49,324 nucleotides of DNA, taken from NCBI GenBank assembly GCA_020053595.1, contig JAGVMV010000006.1, positions 1 to 49,324 on the forward strand. The letters run 5' to 3'. A program made the translations under genes and the position numbers. The notes beneath the pieces are model-generated. The model was not told where the DNA came from, searched no databases, and saw only the letters and a list, made by a program, of their open reading frames with translations. This document shows positions 16,371-25,900 of this stretch, in pieces. Source of the DNA: Thermoleophilia bacterium (GTDB lineage Bacteria; Actinomycetota; Thermoleophilia; BMS3ABIN01). Within the stretch, counting starts at the first letter, position 1. Each line of letters starts with the position of its first letter.

Positions 16371-16915
16371 GACCTGTCCCTGCGGTCTGTTTCTCCGGGC
16401 AGGCGCCTGGGCTTCTCGATGTTTTCCCAACGCCACTCGGTACGCCGCACGCGGTGAGGCCAGGCGTCCTTTTTCATCGGGTGGGTATCGTAATCCTCAC
16501 GGGTGAGTATGCGGCGCAGGTCGGGATGCCCCAGGAACCTGATGCCGAAGAAATCGTAGGCTTCCCGCTCGTGCCAGTTGGCGCCGCTCCAGATATAGGT
16601 TACCGAAGGCACTTCCGGTTTTTCGCGATCGAGCCGGACGCGCAACCGGATCGGCACCGAGTGGTCCAGGGAGCGCAGCAGATAGAGCGTCTCCATCCAG
16701 TCGACATAGTCGACCCCGATAATGGAGATGATGTACTTGCAGGACAGCTTTTCGTCGTCGCGAAGCCGCAGGGCGGCCTCGGGCAGATCATCCCCCCGGA
16801 CATCTATGACCAGGTGCCAGTCGGAAATGGTTAGATCGCGCGCTATCTTGCCAAGCAGGTCTCTGGCATGCTCCAGCGCTTGCTGTGAAGTCAGCTTACC
16901 GGAATCCGGGGTCAA
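16367..16915 (-). CDS. nuoC: NADH-quinone oxidoreductase subunit C
   Basis: 30-kDa-type peripheral subunit, 182 residues. Signatures are [23 protein letters not shown] in segments, [29 protein letters not shown] split across the active fold, and MKKDAWPHR near the end. The start is a TTG that overlaps the nuoB stop (TTGA) with GGGAG upstream; no ATG lies at a sensible position. It helps hold NuoB and NuoD at the arm junction. Confidence 0.94.
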   Translation of the reverse strand: MTPDSGKLTSQQALEHARDLLGKIARDLTISDWHLVIDVRGDDLPEAALRLRDDEKLSCKYIISIIGVDYVDWMETLYLLRSLDHSVPIRLRVRLDREKPEVPSVTYIWSGANWHEREAYDFFGIRFLGHPDLRRILTREDYDTHPMKKDAWPHRVRRTEWRWENIEKPRRLPGETDRRDRS

Positions 16916-17460
16916 CTCTTGTCGCTCCCGGGCTTCATCCTGACATAGTCGGCCAACGGGCCCGTGGCCAGCTTTTTCGCCTTGCCGACCTGGGTGTCCT
17001 GGCGGATCTTCTGCTGCAGTTGCTGCATGCCATAGATCAGGGCTTCGGGCCGGGGAGGGCAACCGGGGATATAAACATCCACCGGGATCAGCAGGTCGAC
17101 CCCCTGGACCACGTTGTAGGAATCCCAGAACATGCCGCCGCTGATGGCGCAGGCGCCCATGGCGACCACCCAGCGCGGCTCGGACATCTGGTGGTGGAGG
17201 TGCCGCATGATCGGCGCCATCTTGTCGGTGACGGTGCCGGAGACGATCATGACGTCAGCCTGCCGGGGCGAGGCGCGAAAGACTTCCATGCCGAAACGCG
17301 CCATGTCGTGGCGCGGCATGGTCGAAGCCATCATCTCGATGGCGCAGCAGGCCAGACCGTAGGTGAAGGGCCAGAGCGAGTTTGACCGGGCCCAGTTGAA
17401 CAGCCGGTCGGTCGTGGTGGTCAGGATGTTGGGGTGCTCGAATTTCTCGATCAGCGACAT
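16912..17460 (-). CDS. nuoB: NADH-quinone oxidoreductase subunit B
   Basis: PSST-type subunit of 182 residues that binds cluster N2, the direct donor to quinone. Ligands visible: the adjacent Cys pair in [10 protein letters not shown], the Cys in [12 protein letters not shown], and [13 protein letters not shown]. The ATG at 17460 (MSLIEKF) begins one base after the nuoA stop; an in-frame TTG further up lies inside nuoA. The C-terminal tail ends in MKPGSDKS. Confidence 0.97.
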   Translation of the reverse strand: MSLIEKFEHPNILTTTTDRLFNWARSNSLWPFTYGLACCAIEMMASTMPRHDMARFGMEVFRASPRQADVMIVSGTVTDKMAPIMRHLHHQMSEPRWVVAMGACAISGGMFWDSYNVVQGVDLLIPVDVYIPGCPPRPEALIYGMQQLQQKIRQDTQVGKAKKLATGPLADYVRMKPGSDKS

Positions 17461-17461
17461 G

Positions 17462-17830
17462 TCAGACCCATTCCAGGGCGCCCTTGCCCCAGGCGTATAT
17501 GAGGCCAACCAGCAGCACGGCGAAGAAGATCATCATTTCCACGAAGCCGGTGCCGCCCAGCGTCCGAAAGACCAGGGCCCAGGGGAAGAGGAAAACCGCT
17601 TCCACGTCAAAGATGACGAAGAGCAGGGCGAAGATGTAATACCTGACGGCGAAGGGGGCCCGGCTGTCGCCGACCGGCGGTATGCCGCACTCGTAGGGGG
17701 TGAGTTTTTCCGGATAGATATGGCGTCTCTGTACGAGCCGCGAAACGCCCAGTATTCCCACGACGAAAACGATGTCCAGGAGGCTCATCGCTACCACGGC
17801 CAGGTAGCTGTATGTGTAATCAGAAGTCAA
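17462..17830 (-). CDS. nuoA: NADH-quinone oxidoreductase subunit A
   Basis: First gene of the operon, 122 residues, three transmembrane helices. The signature loop [20 protein letters not shown] contains the conserved Cys, and [15 protein letters not shown] carries the TM2 acids. Start is TTG at 17830 with GGGGC about 8 bp upstream; the next in-frame ATG (MSLLDIV) would remove part of TM1. A leader of about 180 nt precedes it. Confidence 0.95.
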   Translation of the reverse strand: MTSDYTYSYLAVVAMSLLDIVFVVGILGVSRLVQRRHIYPEKLTPYECGIPPVGDSRAPFAVRYYIFALLFVIFDVEAVFLFPWALVFRTLGGTGFVEMMIFFAVLLVGLIYAWGKGALEWV

Positions 17831-18012
17831 CAGCTGCCCCGTTTCGATGAGCAGTTCTTGACCCGGCTGCGATCAGGCCCAAGCGTCCCCCTTGACAACT
17901 TTGACTTGACATGACAATGGGAGCCTGATGTAACCCGTATCCGCTACGGGCACCCTCGCGTTTGATGGCTTGAGTGGCTCCCAAAAGATGCAAACTGTGA
18001 TCTGGGAATTTC
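17831..18012 (-). promoter_or_regulatory. Structured 5' leader of the nuo operon
   Basis: About 180 nt lie between the predicted transcript start and nuoA, with no gene. An outer stem pairs TGGGAGCC (17918-17925) with GGCTCCCA (17976-17983), 8 of 8 bp. Within it CCCGTA (17934-17939) pairs with TACGGG (17945-17950) around a 5-nt loop. Downstream are repeated GTCAA units (17890-17917). No riboswitch class is recognised; a regulatory role is inferred from length and pairing only. Confidence 0.45.
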
Positions 18013-18018
18013 GGGGTA

Positions 18019-18047
18019 ACTATATTGGATGGCAGGCGGAAATACAA
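18019..18047 (-). promoter_or_regulatory. Sigma-70 type promoter of the nuo operon
   Basis: On the minus strand TTGTAT (18042-18047) and TATAGT (18019-18024) are separated by exactly 17 bp. No other promoter of similar quality is seen before nuoA, and the nuo genes downstream have overlaps or gaps of at most 14 bp. Confidence 0.65.
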
Positions 18048-18153
18048 ACCCCTTCAGGGACGCAAAAAGGGTGTTAGATGATGTTTTTCGAAGGGTTTAA
18101 CGAGGCCGCGGCTGGACGTCCCTCTTCTCGTCCCGCATTACGCGGTTTTGTGT

Positions 18154-19071
18154 CTACTGCCCGCTGCCCAGGTTGAGAAACTGGGAGATTACGCCCAGGG
18201 CGTTGATCAGAAAATGGCCGCCGATCGACGACCAGATAGAGCCGGTTCTGTGCACCAGGTAAGCCAGGCCGAAGCCCAGCACGAAGATGGGCGGGAACAG
18301 CCTGGGGTCGAAGTGCGCGACCATGAAGACGGTGGCGGAAAGGGAGCCTCCCGCCAGAAAGCCAAACTGCTGTTCGAGGGCGCGGTGGACAAATCCCCGG
18401 AAAAACAGCTCTTCCACCACCGGCGTGATCAGGGCGACGATTACGAATGTAAGCACGAGGGCGGCGGCGGAAGTGCCGAAAAGCGAGGTGACCTGTTGTG
18501 ACGGCACGTCGCTGGGCAGATTGCCCTCCCCAAAAAGCCTGAGGATCAGCAGGTTATAAATGACCTCAAAGGACAAGGTGATGACCAGAACCACGACGAG
18601 CAAACCGAGGGCGCGCCAGAATCGTGTGCGCCGGAAGCCCATAATGCGCGCGTTGACCGGGTAACCGCGGATTTTCAAATATATCAGGGTTACGCCCAGG
18701 ACGATCGCCCACTGCAGGAAGGTGAGCGCGATGTTAACGGCGACGGAATCGCCCAGCGTCGAGGCGTCAAAATCGGGCAAGTACGCTGAAACCAGCCCGA
18801 GGGCAAGCTGAATGATGACAACCGTGAGAACGAAGGTAAGTATGATCAGGGCGATGACGATCAGGACATCACGCCATCCCCAGGGAACGGTGTCAGGCAT
18901 CGGTACGCCGCCGGATCGCCGCTGATCTTCCGGCCCTGTCAGCAGGTCGTAACCGGAATGTTCCTGATCTTCCGGCCCTGTCAGCAGGTCGTAACCGGAA
19001 TGTTCCTGACCTTCCGGCACGATAAGTGGTCCACCGTCGGCAGCGGACATATTGGGAAACTGTTCGTCCAA
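18154..19071 (-). CDS. CPBP-family intramembrane metalloprotease
   Basis: 305 residues: a hydrophilic N-terminus of about 65 residues, then about eight transmembrane helices with the CPBP/Abi motifs VEELFFRGF (Glu-Glu and Arg), a His in MVAHFDP and GGHFLINALG at the end. Family members are membrane proteases related to type II CAAX prenyl endopeptidases; the substrate here is unknown. The N-terminus has a near-perfect 14-residue duplication (EHSGYDLLTGPEDQ type) from a 42-bp DNA repeat. The TTG at 19071 directly follows the upstream stop (TAATTG); an ATG at 19050 is an alternative start. Confidence 0.85.
   Translation of the reverse strand: MDEQFPNMSAADGGPLIVPEGQEHSGYDLLTGPEDQEHSGYDLLTGPEDQRRSGGVPMPDTVPWGWRDVLIVIALIILTFVLTVVIIQLALGLVSAYLPDFDASTLGDSVAVNIALTFLQWAIVLGVTLIYLKIRGYPVNARIMGFRRTRFWRALGLLVVVLVITLSFEVIYNLLILRLFGEGNLPSDVPSQQVTSLFGTSAAALVLTFVIVALITPVVEELFFRGFVHRALEQQFGFLAGGSLSATVFMVAHFDPRLFPPIFVLGFGLAYLVHRTGSIWSSIGGHFLINALGVISQFLNLGSGQ
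18923..19006. repeat. Perfect 42-bp tandem duplication inside the CPBP gene
   Basis: Units 18923-18964 and 18965-19006 are identical; a third, degenerate unit begins at 19007. The length is a multiple of three, so each copy adds 14 residues to the cytoplasmic N-terminus and copy number can change without loss of frame. Confidence 0.9.
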
Positions 19072-19833
19072 TTACTGCTTTTCTGCCTTTCCCATGAACG
19101 CCTTGATCAGGTCGATCGGCACCGGGAAGATGGTAGTGGAATTGTGCTCCGAGGCTACTTCAACAAGAGTCTGCAAGTAACGCAACTGAAGTGCCACCGG
19201 CTCGGCGGCGATGACGTTGGCCGCCAATGCCAGCTTCTCCGAAGCCTGGAACTCGCCCTCGGCGGCGATGATCTTGGCCCGCCGCTCGCGTTCCGCCTCG
19301 GCCTGCCGCGCCATGGCCCGTTGCATTGTCTGCGGGATCTCCACGTCCTTGATCTCGACCGCGACCACCTTGATGCCCCAGGGAGAGGTCTGCTCGTCGA
19401 TGATCTGCTGCAGCCGCTGGTTGATCTTGTCGCGCTCGGCCAGCAGGTGGTCCAGATCCGACTGGCCCAGGGTACTCCTCAGGGTCGTCTGCGCGATCTG
19501 TGACGTCGCCACGATGAAATCCTCCACCTCGACGATGGCTTTTTGCGGCTCCATCACCCGGAAGTAAACCACGGCATTGACCTTGGCCGGCACGTTATCC
19601 CTGGTGATGACCTCCTGTGGCGGCACGCTCATGGTGACTATGCGCTGGTCTACTTTGACCATACGGTCGACAAATGGTATCAACAGAAACAGGCCCGGCC
19701 CCTTGGTGGCGATCAGCCGGCCCAGACGGAAAATAACGCCGCGTTCATACTCCCGGGCGATGCGGATAGACGACATCAGCACCAGGATGAAGAAAAAAAC
19801 GAGAATGGCGATGAGGATTGCGACTACGGTCAT
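19072..19833 (-). CDS. SPFH/stomatin-family (slipin-like) membrane protein
   Basis: 253 residues. One N-terminal transmembrane segment ([15 protein letters not shown]) is followed by the band-7/SPFH domain with [26 protein letters not shown] and [13 protein letters not shown], then a helical coiled region ([16 protein letters not shown]). Such proteins scaffold membrane microdomains and commonly pair with NfeD-type proteases, as here (NfeD gene 19 bp upstream). The partner protease in archaea cleaves the C-terminal hydrophobic part of its stomatin. Family certain, cellular role inferred. Confidence 0.93.
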   Translation of the reverse strand: MTVVAILIAILVFFFILVLMSSIRIAREYERGVIFRLGRLIATKGPGLFLLIPFVDRMVKVDQRIVTMSVPPQEVITRDNVPAKVNAVVYFRVMEPQKAIVEVEDFIVATSQIAQTTLRSTLGQSDLDHLLAERDKINQRLQQIIDEQTSPWGIKVVAVEIKDVEIPQTMQRAMARQAEAERERRAKIIAAEGEFQASEKLALAANVIAAEPVALQLRYLQTLVEVASEHNSTTIFPVPIDLIKAFMGKAEKQ

Positions 19834-19852
19834 TTTGGCCTCCAGTATTTGG

Positions 19853-21304
19853 TTATTCCGGCTTGATGACCTTGAGCATCAGGCCCCGTACATCCACTAC
19901 TTCCACTTCTACCCCTTTTTCAATAGTTACACCTTCGGGGGCTTCGGCGCTCCAGATCTCACCCCGGACGAAGATCTGGCCCAGCGGATCCAGTTGGCTG
20001 CGGGTGTAACCTACTTCGCCAATCATTGCCTTCTGGCCGGTGCGCACCGGCAGCCGACGCGCCTTCATCACCTTTCCGGCGATGAGGACAAAAAAGGCCA
20101 GGACCAGCAACGCCAGGGCGATGTTCACCGGCAACGACACCCGTAAAAACGGCGCCGAGGAGTCAAAAAGGAAAAAAGAGCCCAGGATCAGGCCGGCGAC
20201 CCCGCCGACGCTGAGCGCCCCGTGGCTCGGCAGGTAGAGTTCCATGGCCAGCATGACCATGCCGGCGACGATCAGCACCAGCCCCGTGAAGTTTACCGGA
20301 AGCATATACATGGCATAGAGGGAAAGCACCAGGGCGATGGTGCCGCTGACGCCGCCAAAACCGATGCCCGGGTGGACGAACTCGTAGACGATCGCTATCA
20401 GTCCGTAGATGAAGAGCAGGTAGGCGATGTTGGGGTTGAGTATCAGGTGGAGGAAGTTTTCCTGCAGGTCCATGCCGGCCTCGCTGACCCTGGCCCCATC
20501 GGTCTCAAGGGTGACGCCCTTGGCCTTGGTGGTATAGCCATCCACCTGCGACAGCAGCGAGTCCAGCGAGTCGGCCTTGATTTCGATAACCTGTTTCTCC
20601 AGGGCTTCGTCCGCCGTCAGCGATACGGACTGGCGCACGGCCAGCTCGGCCCAGTTGGCGTTGCGGTCGTTGGTCTCGGCCAGCGATCGGATATAGGCGG
20701 CGGAATCGTTGGTGATCTTGATGCCCTCCTCGGTGGAGGGCTCGGCGCCGATGGCCACCGGGTGAGCTGCCCCCAGGTTGGTGCCGGACGCCATGGCGGC
20801 CAGGTCGGAAGCAGTGACGATAAAGGTGCCGGCGGAAGCGGCCCGTGAGCCGGAGGGAGCAACCCAGGCGATCACTGGCAGCGGTGAGCCCGCCATCTTT
20901 TTGATGATGTCGCGCATCGACTGGTCGAGCCCGCCGGGCGTGTCGAGGCGGAGCACTACTGTACCGGCTCCATCCCGCTCGGCATCGCCGATACTGCGGG
21001 TGACAAAGTCGGCCATCACCGGATCGATGACCCCCTCTACCGGAATGACGCGAACACCGCCGCCGGCATCCGCCGCGCCCGCGGGCCTGCCGGAAAAGGA
21101 AGCCATGATCAGGGCTGCAATAACCAGTGCGATGATGCCGGTTATCAGACCGAAGCGCCGACGCCGCTGTGCCTTTCCGGCTTTCCTGGACCCGCGGCGG
21201 TTTTGTCTCGAACCGCTCGAATTCAGCATGGTGCTGTCCAGCCCGGCTCTTTGCCGCGCATGGCCGTTCTGACGTCTGCCATGGTTACCGCCGCGCCGCG
21301 TCAT
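19853..21304 (-). CDS. NfeD-family membrane serine protease (ClpP class)
   Basis: 483 residues with a basic N-terminus of about 50 residues and one TM segment ([15 protein letters not shown]). The ClpP-like protease domain has LDTPGGLD and the nucleophile Ser in [12 protein letters not shown]; the Lys of the Ser-Lys dyad is likely in [14 protein letters not shown]. Four to five transmembrane helices ([20 protein letters not shown] onward) and a C-terminal OB-fold NfeD domain ([17 protein letters not shown]) follow. It is the long form, partner of the SPFH gene downstream. The ATG at 21304 overlaps the permease stop (TGATG). A later in-frame ATG (MLNSSGSRQ) is also possible. Confidence 0.92.
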   Translation of the reverse strand: MTRRGGNHGRRQNGHARQRAGLDSTMLNSSGSRQNRRGSRKAGKAQRRRRFGLITGIIALVIAALIMASFSGRPAGAADAGGGVRVIPVEGVIDPVMADFVTRSIGDAERDGAGTVVLRLDTPGGLDQSMRDIIKKMAGSPLPVIAWVAPSGSRAASAGTFIVTASDLAAMASGTNLGAAHPVAIGAEPSTEEGIKITNDSAAYIRSLAETNDRNANWAELAVRQSVSLTADEALEKQVIEIKADSLDSLLSQVDGYTTKAKGVTLETDGARVSEAGMDLQENFLHLILNPNIAYLLFIYGLIAIVYEFVHPGIGFGGVSGTIALVLSLYAMYMLPVNFTGLVLIVAGMVMLAMELYLPSHGALSVGGVAGLILGSFFLFDSSAPFLRVSLPVNIALALLVLAFFVLIAGKVMKARRLPVRTGQKAMIGEVGYTRSQLDPLGQIFVRGEIWSAEAPEGVTIEKGVEVEVVDVRGLMLKVIKPE

Positions 21305-22512
21305 CAGGCGTTCCTGAATTTAAACAGCCGGAGACCGACCAGGAAACAGATGCAGCCATAGGCGAACAAAACCCCCGCTTGTGGCAGAATGTCCGTCAGT
21401 GTCTTGCCATTGATAATGAGCGCATTCATACCATCGAGAGCCCAGGCGTTAATGGTCAGGTGGCCCAGTTTCTGCATGAAATCCGGTTCGATCGCCAGGG
21501 GCCACCAGCTGCCTCCCAGGGCGGACATCAGTATGATTATCAGGGTGCCCAGGGAAGTAGCCTGGCGACGGGTCTTGACCACGCTGGCCAGGAGGATGCC
21601 GAAGGCCGTGGCGGTGAAGGCGGTCACGAAGATCATCAGGATCAGTCCCGGGATCGAGTTGCCCAGGTGCATGCCGAAAACAAAGTGGCCTACCCCGAAG
21701 AGGATCGTCATCTGCACGAGCGCTATCAAAAACTGCGCCACCAGCTTTCCGCCCAGGATCGATGTCTTGGCAACCGGCGCCACCAGCAGCCGGCCCAGGG
21801 TCCCCTTGTCTCTTTCCTCCAGTAGCCCTTCGGCGCCCAGCATGACCCCGAAGAGCAGGAACATCACCGAGTAGCCCGGCGCCTGGGTGTCGAACATGTT
21901 AATGTCCGCCGTCGTGCCGGCGTTGCTGATCTCCACCGCTACCGGCGGGTTGCCGGTCATCTGGTTCGCCGCGGCCAGGGCGGCGTCGCTGGCGACAGTG
22001 ACCGGTTCAGCCTCCGGCGCGAACTTGATCACCTCGCTGACCGACACCCTTACCGAGGTCACCATGCCCGATAGCCGGCTGGCGGCGCCGTCGATCATGC
22101 CCAGCATGAAGGGACGGTTGATGTTGTCGGTGGGGTCCACATAGACCTGTAGGCTGGTGTCCGACCCGGTCAGGATCTGAGAGGAAAAATCGGCGGGGAT
22201 GACCAGGCTGGTCTTGTATTTTTTATCGCCGACAGCCAGGGACTGACATTCCGCCTCGGTGCCCTCGACCACATCGAGCCCCTCGGCCGTGTCGAGGCCG
22301 TCTATCAGCTGTTTGCCGATCGCCCCCTGGTCCAGGTTGACCGCCAGAAGCTTTGATTTCAGTTCGCCGTTGAACGCCGGCCCCAGGGCGAAGGAGGCGA
22401 CCATGATAATCGCCAGCGGCGTCAGCAGCAGCACTATCCATGAACCCCGGTCCTTGCCCATCACCAGAAGGTCCTTGAGCGTTATCTGCCAGAGCCTTTT
22501 CAGCTGCCTCAT
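21304..22512 (-). CDS. ABC-2 type exporter permease
   Basis: 402 residues: an N-terminal TM helix (GSWIVLLLTPLAIIMVASF), an external domain of about 150 residues and five further helices including FLLFGVMLGAEGLLEERDKGTLGRLL split around the coupling element, GGKLVAQFLIALVQMTILFGVG and a final helix ending VGLRLFKFRNA. This is the layout of DrrB/YhhJ-type exporters. With the ATPase encoded upstream it forms an exporter for an unknown substrate (drug, lipid or peptide). The ATG overlaps the stop of a 15-codon mini-ORF (ATGA). Confidence 0.9.
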   Translation of the reverse strand: MRQLKRLWQITLKDLLVMGKDRGSWIVLLLTPLAIIMVASFALGPAFNGELKSKLLAVNLDQGAIGKQLIDGLDTAEGLDVVEGTEAECQSLAVGDKKYKTSLVIPADFSSQILTGSDTSLQVYVDPTDNINRPFMLGMIDGAASRLSGMVTSVRVSVSEVIKFAPEAEPVTVASDAALAAANQMTGNPPVAVEISNAGTTADINMFDTQAPGYSVMFLLFGVMLGAEGLLEERDKGTLGRLLVAPVAKTSILGGKLVAQFLIALVQMTILFGVGHFVFGMHLGNSIPGLILMIFVTAFTATAFGILLASVVKTRRQATSLGTLIIILMSALGGSWWPLAIEPDFMQKLGHLTINAWALDGMNALIINGKTLTDILPQAGVLFAYGCICFLVGLRLFKFRNA

Positions 22513-22556
22513 TGTCCTGACTTCCTGCTTGATGTGCGCCAGGCCGACTGCTTCAT
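22509..22556 (-). CDS. 15-residue mini-ORF, second of a tandem pair
   Basis: Encodes MKQSAWRTSSRKSGQ. Its ATG overlaps the stop of the first mini-ORF (TAATG) and its stop overlaps the permease ATG (ATGA), so it bridges the gap by coupled translation. It is a diverged copy of the first mini-ORF. No proven product; could simply carry ribosomes from ATPase to permease. Confidence 0.4.
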   Translation of the reverse strand: MKQSAWRTSSRKSGQ

Positions 22557-22596
22557 TACCCTGTCTCCCTGCTTGAAGTGCTCCAGACCGACTGCT

Positions 22597-22600
<4 letters not shown>
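22556..22600 (-). CDS. 14-residue mini-ORF, first of a tandem pair
   Basis: Encodes MKQSVWSTSSRETG. Its ATG overlaps the ATPase stop codon (ATGA) and it ends where the second mini-ORF begins. The two share MKQS-x-W-x-TSSR at protein level and form a 45/48-bp imperfect direct repeat at DNA level. Confidence 0.4.
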
Positions 22601-23538
<938 letters not shown>

Positions 23539-23693
23539 GCGGCTCTCTCCTCCGTCCCTGAAATGACAAGAACAACTGTAATAACTAAATCATTTCGCGG
23601 GAAGGTTCGCCACCCCGCGGCTGAATTTGATTGACGGCCGACCGTTGCCCCTGCAGGCAACTCACCGCCGGTTTGCGGCGTCTTTGCTTTGCT

Positions 23694-24482
23694 TTAAATG
23701 ATGGTAAAGCGCGCGACGTCCGGCGCTTTCAGATATTCCCATTGGCCATTGACTCCCGCGTGCCTGGCGCCCAACTCGATGTGCAGCATGGCGACGCCGC
23801 AATCGAGTCTCTTGGAGACGCCATGCGTGTCCCTCGAGCGGTCGACAGTTATGGTGATGCTGTTCTCTGACAGAAGAAAGCGCCAGGGCTGGCGGTTTGC
23901 CGCCGAAGGGGCGAGCCGCGCCGCATCCAGCGCATCTTTCATCCAGAGGGGGCACACCTGGTCTTTCAGGCCGCTACAGAGCTCATCAAGGGGTTCGCGG
24001 GTATGGTGCCTGACCAGGGCCTGCATTATTTTGTCGTCGCGAGACGGTTCATCGGTGCGATAGCCGAGAGGGCTGATAGCCAGGACTTTTTCGTGGTCGG
24101 CGATCTTTATGTCTTCGGCAACGGCCTCCGAGTGAAATGTGGCGGCGACCCAGCAGGTGGACAAACCCAGGGCAACCGCTTCGAGGACTATGCTCTCGCC
24201 AAGCCAGCCAGCCTTCTCAAACATGTTCGGGTCCCGCGTGTCTCCAATAAAGGCGGCATAGGCGGGCGCGCCCGTGACTTTGCCGTACGAGGCGATGAAG
24301 CCGCGAAAGACACCCTCTATATCTTCAGAGACGATTTTCGCCCGCGCCCCTGGTCCTGAGAGTCTGGCGCAGAATTCCCGCAGGCGGTAGAGCTTTTCCG
24401 CCTCGACCGGGATTTCCTGATAGGTGCGCCAGGAATGGCGCTTATGCAAAGCCTCGTACCATCTATCAACAGGCAATTCCAT
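23694..24482 (-). CDS. Nitroreductase-like protein (TM1586 type)
   Basis: 262 residues. It shows the flavin-reductase fold of two related halves: HKRHSWRTYQE at the start (phosphate-binding basic residues), AGWLGESIVLEAVALGLSTCWV in the middle in family style, and DAARLAPSAANRQPWRF in the second half. The duplicated layout and length fit the putative TM nitroreductase family rather than the single-domain NfsB type. It probably binds FMN; the substrate is unknown. The ATG at 24482 lies one base after the stop of the upstream membrane protein; longer forms of the frame overlap that gene. Confidence 0.85.
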   Translation of the reverse strand: MELPVDRWYEALHKRHSWRTYQEIPVEAEKLYRLREFCARLSGPGARAKIVSEDIEGVFRGFIASYGKVTGAPAYAAFIGDTRDPNMFEKAGWLGESIVLEAVALGLSTCWVAATFHSEAVAEDIKIADHEKVLAISPLGYRTDEPSRDDKIMQALVRHHTREPLDELCSGLKDQVCPLWMKDALDAARLAPSAANRQPWRFLLSENSITITVDRSRDTHGVSKRLDCGVAMLHIELGARHAGVNGQWEYLKAPDVARFTII

Positions 24483-24483
24483 G

Positions 24484-24843
24484 TCAGGTGATTTCGATCC
24501 GCCAGTCGTGCACAGTCTGCCCGGGCCGCAGTTCCATGAAGAACTCGCCCGACTTGGTCTCGCCGGGGTTGGCGCCCACCGTCTTGTAGTCGTCCTCCTG
24601 GTCGCCGCCACGCTCGTAGAGGTAGGCGTGGAAGTTGATGTCGGCCTCACCGCTGCTATCGCCGTCGTTATGTATGGTGTATTTAAACAGCGCCCCGTGT
24701 TTCGGCGACTCGACGATCTGCATGCTCGAATCGTCGAGAACGAAGTGGGGGCCGGTCTTAAGCAGCGGGAAGGCCAGCGCCAGCACGGCGATAAAAAGAC
24801 CGATCGCCGCTATCCGCCAAAATGTGAGGCTATTCCAGATCAT
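24484..24843 (-). CDS. Small membrane-anchored protein of unknown function
   Basis: 119 residues: one N-terminal TM helix (IAAIGLFIAVLALAFPLL), then an external beta-rich domain (ALFKYTIHNDGDSSGEADINF, GETKSGEFFMELRPGQTVHDW in parts) resembling FxLYD/CARDB-like immunoglobulin folds. No family is assigned with certainty. It sits between the PfkB gene (36-bp gap) and the nitroreductase gene (1-bp gap), probably in one transcript. Confidence 0.75.
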   Translation of the reverse strand: MIWNSLTFWRIAAIGLFIAVLALAFPLLKTGPHFVLDDSSMQIVESPKHGALFKYTIHNDGDSSGEADINFHAYLYERGGDQEDDYKTVGANPGETKSGEFFMELRPGQTVHDWRIEIT

Positions 24844-24879
24844 CTTTATGAACCGGGATCGTCAGACATGGAGTCGGGT

Positions 24880-25794
24880 CTACGCCTCGATCTCCTCGAA
24901 GTGCGACAGCGCCTTGAACTCGGCGAAGCGGTCGAGGATCTCCTGCATTTCAAGGGTTTTCATCCGCTCGAGGCTGAAATCCTCCACGTTGAAGCTGGCC
25001 AGCGTCGAGCCGAAGATGATGGCCTGCCGGATGACCCCCTCGCTGATCTCCTCCTGGGTGGAAAGATAGCCCATGAAGCCGCCGGCGAAGGTGTCACCGG
25101 CGCCGGTGGGATCGAATACTTCCTCCAGCGGATAAGCCGGCGCCGAGAAGACCGAGCTGCCGTGGAACATCAGCACGCCGAACTCGCCGCGCTTGACCAC
25201 CAGGGTGGTCGGGCCCCATTCGAGGATCTGCCGCGCCGCTTTCACCAGGCTGGGCTCGCGGGCCAGCTCGCGGGTCTCGGCATCATTTACTATTAGTATG
25301 TCAACTGACTTCAGCGTCTCACGGAGCTGGTCGTAGGCGCCCTCGATCCAGAAGTTCATGGTGTCGCAGGCGATGATCCGCGGTGAGGTCGCCTGCTTCG
25401 CCACCTGCAGCTGCAGCTCTGGCTGGATGTTGGCCAGGAAGACGAAGTCGCTGTCCTTGAAGGCGTCAGGAATCTTGGGCGCGAAGGTCTCGAAGACGTT
25501 GAGCTGAGTGTCCAGGGTATGCGCCTCGTTGAGGTCGTAGTCATAGTGGCCCTTCCAGCGAAAGGTGTTGCCGTGGGCACGTTCCAGACCGCCCAAATCT
25601 ATGTTACGGCTCGCCAGCAGATCGACATGCTCCTGCGGGAAATCCTCGCCGATGACACCGACCAGGCGTACCCGGTTGAAGAAGCTGGCCGCGTAGGAAA
25701 AATAAACCGCCGCGCCGCCGAGCGCGTCATCAACCGTGCCAAAAGGGGTCTCGACCGAATCGAGGGCGACGGAACCTACAACAAGAATTGACAC
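24880..25794 (-). CDS. PfkB-family sugar or nucleoside kinase
   Basis: 304 residues, ribokinase fold. Substrate side: VGSVALDSVETP and LGGAAVYFSYAAS; ATP/anion hole: DPTGAGDTFAGGFMGYL with the catalytic Asp in GAGD. It also has IIACDTMNFWIEG and ILIVNDAETREL. This subgroup often neighbours MTA phosphorylase genes, as here (gene 106 bp upstream), so a substrate from purine or methylthioribose salvage is likely but unproven. It begins at GTG 25794 with AAAGGAGG immediately upstream. Confidence 0.9.
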   Translation of the reverse strand: MSILVVGSVALDSVETPFGTVDDALGGAAVYFSYAASFFNRVRLVGVIGEDFPQEHVDLLASRNIDLGGLERAHGNTFRWKGHYDYDLNEAHTLDTQLNVFETFAPKIPDAFKDSDFVFLANIQPELQLQVAKQATSPRIIACDTMNFWIEGAYDQLRETLKSVDILIVNDAETRELAREPSLVKAARQILEWGPTTLVVKRGEFGVLMFHGSSVFSAPAYPLEEVFDPTGAGDTFAGGFMGYLSTQEEISEGVIRQAIIFGSTLASFNVEDFSLERMKTLEMQEILDRFAEFKALSHFEEIEA

Positions 25795-25798
25795 ACTG

Positions 25799-25889
25799 CC
25801 TCCTTTGAGGGGACCTTGCTGAATTTTAGAAACTTACGCCCCGACCTCTTTTGAGGGACGTTGCTCAACTTTAGAAATATATGCCTCGG
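25799..25889. repeat. Imperfect tandem repeat, about 45 bp, two copies, between mtnP and the PfkB gene
   Basis: Copy 1 (25799-25843) and copy 2 (25845-25889) share CCTC-x-TTTGAGGG, TTGCT-x-AA-x-TTTAGAAA and a final GCC-x-CG. The copy nearer the PfkB gene (25799-25843) contains its Shine-Dalgarno sequence. Confidence 0.7.
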
Positions 25890-25900
25890 GTTTTCCTGAT

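Noticed and set aside
17891-17931. TTGACA boxes on the plus strand near 17.9 kb as a promoter
   Set aside because: No suitable -10 box and no plus-strand gene follows; the repeats are more likely part of the nuo leader.
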